The translations under genes and the position numbers were made by a program. DNA of 43,262 nucleotides, taken from assembly GCA_002085025.1 (NCBI GenBank), contig MZGK01000021.1:1-43262 (forward strand), in the 5' to 3' direction. Numbering within the stretch: the first letter of the stretch is position 1; every line of letters starts with the position of its first letter. The notes under the pieces are model-generated. The model was not told where the DNA came from. It was given only the letters and a program-made list of their open reading frames with translations, and ran no database searches. Source of the stretch: Candidatus Omnitrophica bacterium 4484_213 (GTDB lineage: Bacteria > Omnitrophota > 4484-213). Of the stretch, positions 40,970-43,262 are shown in pieces.

Positions 40970-42202
40970 TTAACTTACTTTAGGCATTTCTTCTTTTGTC
41001 TGGTCAATCAGTTTCTTTGCTGATTCAAAGCTTAAACCCACCTCTTTTTCGGGAGGTTTATACCTGGCGAATTTAACAAGGTCGCAATGGGATAAGAAAT
41101 CACGCAAAAGACTTTTGTGTTCATAAGAAAGTGCCTTGTTGTCTTTCACGCTATTTAAAAATTCTTCTGTAGTCATCTCCGGTGCGCGTAAATTGAAGCG
41201 ATTTTCTAAGTAGTGCCTTACAATATCAGACAATTCAATATAATAAAGTTTCAACTCTCCGCGCCTTAGATATTCCTTTTGCGTAAGTGCCTCAAGTGCC
41301 TCGTAGGCAATTTCATGGGCAGGTCGAGGAGGAAGAACAGTTTGAGTTTTTTTGCGTTTAAATAAAAAGAAGGCAGTACCTGCCCCTAAGGCTATTAGCC
41401 CAAGAATTCCCCATAGATACCAGGGAATCTTAACAGGAAAGCCAATTGGTCCAGCAATTTCTCGTATATCGCGTTTATCTTCGGCGTTCTCTAAGATACT
41501 TTCTACTTCTACAGTAATCTCATCAGTGGAAACCTCTTGCCATTCTTTTTGGCTTTTCTTCCTATATTTAACTCTGGCCTCAGGAATTGAATATTTACCA
41601 CTTGTATATGTATCAAGCACATACCACTGCCGATATGTTTTGGTCCTAAACCATCCCTTTCGTGATGTGCCAAAATCTTTAATCGCAAAACCACCCAGGT
41701 TTTGGCCAAATTCAGGGAACTTTATCTCAATATCCTTATCTGCTTTAACGGTGATGCTATAGGTTATCTTATCACCAATGGTTGCTTTATCTTTATCCAC
41801 CGAGGCAGAAACCTCCAGAGGTAGCTTATCAATGGAACCTTGCTCTGATGCAAAGCATATAGCCGGCGTCAAAATCAATATTAATAGCATAGCGCATAGA
41901 GCATAGCGCATAGGATTAAAGCATCTTCTTATTTCTGCCATAAGAGAATAGCTACTTAATTGACATTTTTTGGCTTTCATCATCATTTTAAGGATAAAAG
42001 AAGTTAGCGAAAATAATTCTGGCAAGACCGCATAACTCATAAACCATTTGGTCAATCTGGTGCTCGTATTCTTTGACCTTGGCTTGCCTGCCTGCCGAAG
42101 CCTCGGCGTAGGCAAGTTTTTGCGACTTTTCAAGGCAGTCTTCAGACCTAACGGAGTAAAACAAAGAAATAAATGTTTAGTTCTTTTAACTTCCATCATC
42201 AA
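40970..42202 (-). CDS. BatD-like/DUF4381-like membrane protein (start probably at 41911)
   Basis: Signal peptide MRYALCAMLLILILTPAICFA; TM near residue 270; upstream 97 residues of the ORF are repeat/remnant DNA. Confidence 0.7.
   Translation of the reverse strand: MMMEVKRTKHLFLCFTPLGLKTALKSRKNLPTPRLRQAGKPRSKNTSTRLTKWFMSYAVLPELFSLTSFILKMMMKAKKCQLSSYSLMAEIRRCFNPMRYALCAMLLILILTPAICFASEQGSIDKLPLEVSASVDKDKATIGDKITYSITVKADKDIEIKFPEFGQNLGGFAIKDFGTSRKGWFRTKTYRQWYVLDTYTSGKYSIPEARVKYRKKSQKEWQEVSTDEITVEVESILENAEDKRDIREIAGPIGFPVKIPWYLWGILGLIALGAGTAFFLFKRKKTQTVLPPRPAHEIAYEALEALTQKEYLRRGELKLYYIELSDIVRHYLENRFNLRAPEMTTEEFLNSVKDNKALSYEHKSLLRDFLSHCDLVKFARYKPPEKEVGLSFESAKKLIDQTKEEMPKVS
41988..42148 (-). pseudogene. 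Possible C-terminal remnant of an Eco57I/TaqI-like DNA methyltransferase
   Basis: Alternative frame SEDCLEKSQKLAYAEASAGRQAKVKEYEHQIDQMVYELCGLARIIFANFFYP*, resembling IDxLVYELYGLTxxE C-termini. Confidence 0.35.
42083..42116. repeat. Palindromic repeat CTTGCCTGCCTGCCGAAG/CCTCGGCGTAGGCAAG
   Basis: cttgcctgcctgccgaagcctcggcgtaggcaag; open in several frames (AYAEASAGRQA, RLRQAGKP). Confidence 0.75.
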
Positions 42203-42560
42203 GTCATATTTTTCTCAAAACTTTCAAAATCCTTAACAGGAGCAACAAATTTTGAATCTCTTATAAGTTCAAACCTCTTTTTAGCACTTCCTATCTTAAT
42301 TTTTTCATCGGATTTCAATTCATAAATATTATTAGTTCCTTTGGTTTCAACTACAAAGTAAATTTTTCCTTCAATATGCCCATCCTGAGCTCTTTCTATT
42401 ACTATTGCTCAATCAGGCGTGTAATTGCCAGCAGGTGTTTCTATTTTGTACTCATTGGGTAGTTTTATGAACAATTTTATGCGGGAGTCTTTATCAAGTG
42501 TCTTAGCAAACTCTTCTTCTGTATTTGATTCTTTAATTATCCTATCATAAACTGAAACCG
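42203..42560 (-). pseudogene. Type III restriction endonuclease (Res) C-terminal remnant with in-frame TGA
   Basis: VSVYDRIIKESNTEEEFAKTLDKDSRIKLFIKLPNEYKIETPAGNYTPD*AIVIERAQDGHIEGKIYFVVETKGTNNIYELKSDEKIKIGSAKKRFEL. Confidence 0.7.
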
Positions 42561-42712
42561 TTCTGATCTTCTTTTGAAAATATGCCGACTGCTTTTTTAA
42601 AGATATCACGCTCCATTTGTGTTGCACGTAATTCTTTGCGGAGCGCGGACTGAGCCGGTATTTATCTTACTACCAACTCTTCAAAGTGTCCACTTTTTCG
42701 GGGGAAGATCAA
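42550..42712 (-). mobile_element. IS3-family remnant (terminal inverted repeat plus OrfA tail)
   Basis: Minus strand CCCCCGAAAAAGTGGACACT followed by frame LRKELRATQMERDIFKKAVGIFSKEDQNGFSL, an OrfA-like C-terminus. Confidence 0.6.
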
Positions 42713-43247
42713 AATAACTCCATCATCTCTTAATAAACTCCTTGCTAAAAATAATCTTGGATAAATAAAATTGAGCCAGTCGGAGTGATACCTGCCGCTT
42801 GCTTCTGTATTTGTAGTAAGTTTTTGCCCTTCACTGTCAATTTGTCCTGTTTTCTCTAAATAATCCTTTAAGGGTTGTTTAAAATTATCACGATAGAAAA
42901 TCCTTACCCGTGTTATAAGGTGGGTCTATATAAATCATTTTCACTTTGCCAAAATAGGGTTTAAGCAATAATTTCAATGTCTCTAAATTCTCACCGACAA
43001 TGACAATGTTTTCTGTTTTATCAAAATCAACGGATTTTTCTTTGTCGGGTTTCAAAGTGCCATAAGCAGGAGCTTGAATAAGTTCGTAAAGATTGTTTTT
43101 CCCAGCCCAGTTGGAATAAAATCTATCGTCTTCCTTCTCAATAATCTCACCACTTAATAATACCTTTAACTTCTCAAAATTTATTTTATTATCCTCAAAA
43201 ACTTCAGGATAAATTGTCTTTAATCCTTCCTTAATATCTATCTTCAC
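42661..43247 (-). pseudogene. Type III DNA methyltransferase (Mod), frameshifted and truncated
   Basis: VGENLETLKLLLKPYFGKVKMIYIDPPYNTGKDF; frame change then FYRDNFKQPLKDYLEKTGQIDSEGQKLTTNTEASGRYHSDWLNFIYPRLFLARSLLRDDGVI before the IS end. Confidence 0.8.
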
Positions 43248-43262
43248 CCCGTTAGATAGTGA

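Noticed and set aside
35786-40986. Repeated TTTAGGCAC units as a CRISPR array
   Set aside because: Units are short, degenerate, lie between genes hundreds of bases apart and lack uniform spacers; no cas genes.
42409-42420. TGA at the expected Trp in the Res remnant as evidence for a TGA-sense genetic code
   Set aside because: TGA acts as a normal stop in intact genes here (for example the GGDEF protein and the 44-aa ORF); the locus is a pseudogene.

Overview
The window is almost entirely minus-strand bacterial chromosome, probably from an uncultivated Omnitrophota-like lineage (taxonomy is an inference from gene content and repeat style). In transcription order, right to left, it contains: a degenerate restriction-modification/IS3 remnant; a Bat (Bacteroides aerotolerance-like) operon with BatD-like, BatA, BatB, BatC, BatD and BatE proteins; a small multidrug export protein, acylphosphatase and tRNA-Leu(CAG); a TPR/metallopeptidase protein; smpB with one-piece ssrA tmRNA; an amidase, murI, queD and a receiver-GGDEF protein; fumarase alpha and beta subunits around tRNA-Thr(CGU); rph, pfkA (disrupted), cvpA, dnaG, rpoD, a CAU tRNA, RNase P RNA, a short CCA-adding enzyme and trpD (disrupted); a Deg-like protease and a 44-aa ORF; rplK-A-J-L and rpoB-rpoC; then rpsS-rplV-[insert]-rpsC-rplP-rpmC-rpsQ-rplN-rplX-rplE. 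Main signals: (1) nearly every spacer, including those in the ribosomal operon, is packed with quasi-palindromic repeats of at least ten families, and these run into coding sequence to supply signal peptides, internal linkers and C-terminal tails; (2) the rpoD stop codon is U8-A9-G10 of the downstream tRNA, next to rnpB, so tRNA 5' maturation should make rpoD mRNA nonstop; (3) branched multi-hairpin elements, including one with a perfect 21-bp terminal inverted repeat touching the RNase P RNA 3' end; (4) several conserved genes with interstitial deletions, which may be genome decay or assembly collapse; (5) a foreign or decayed cassette between rplV and rpsC. All calls were made by eye without database searches.
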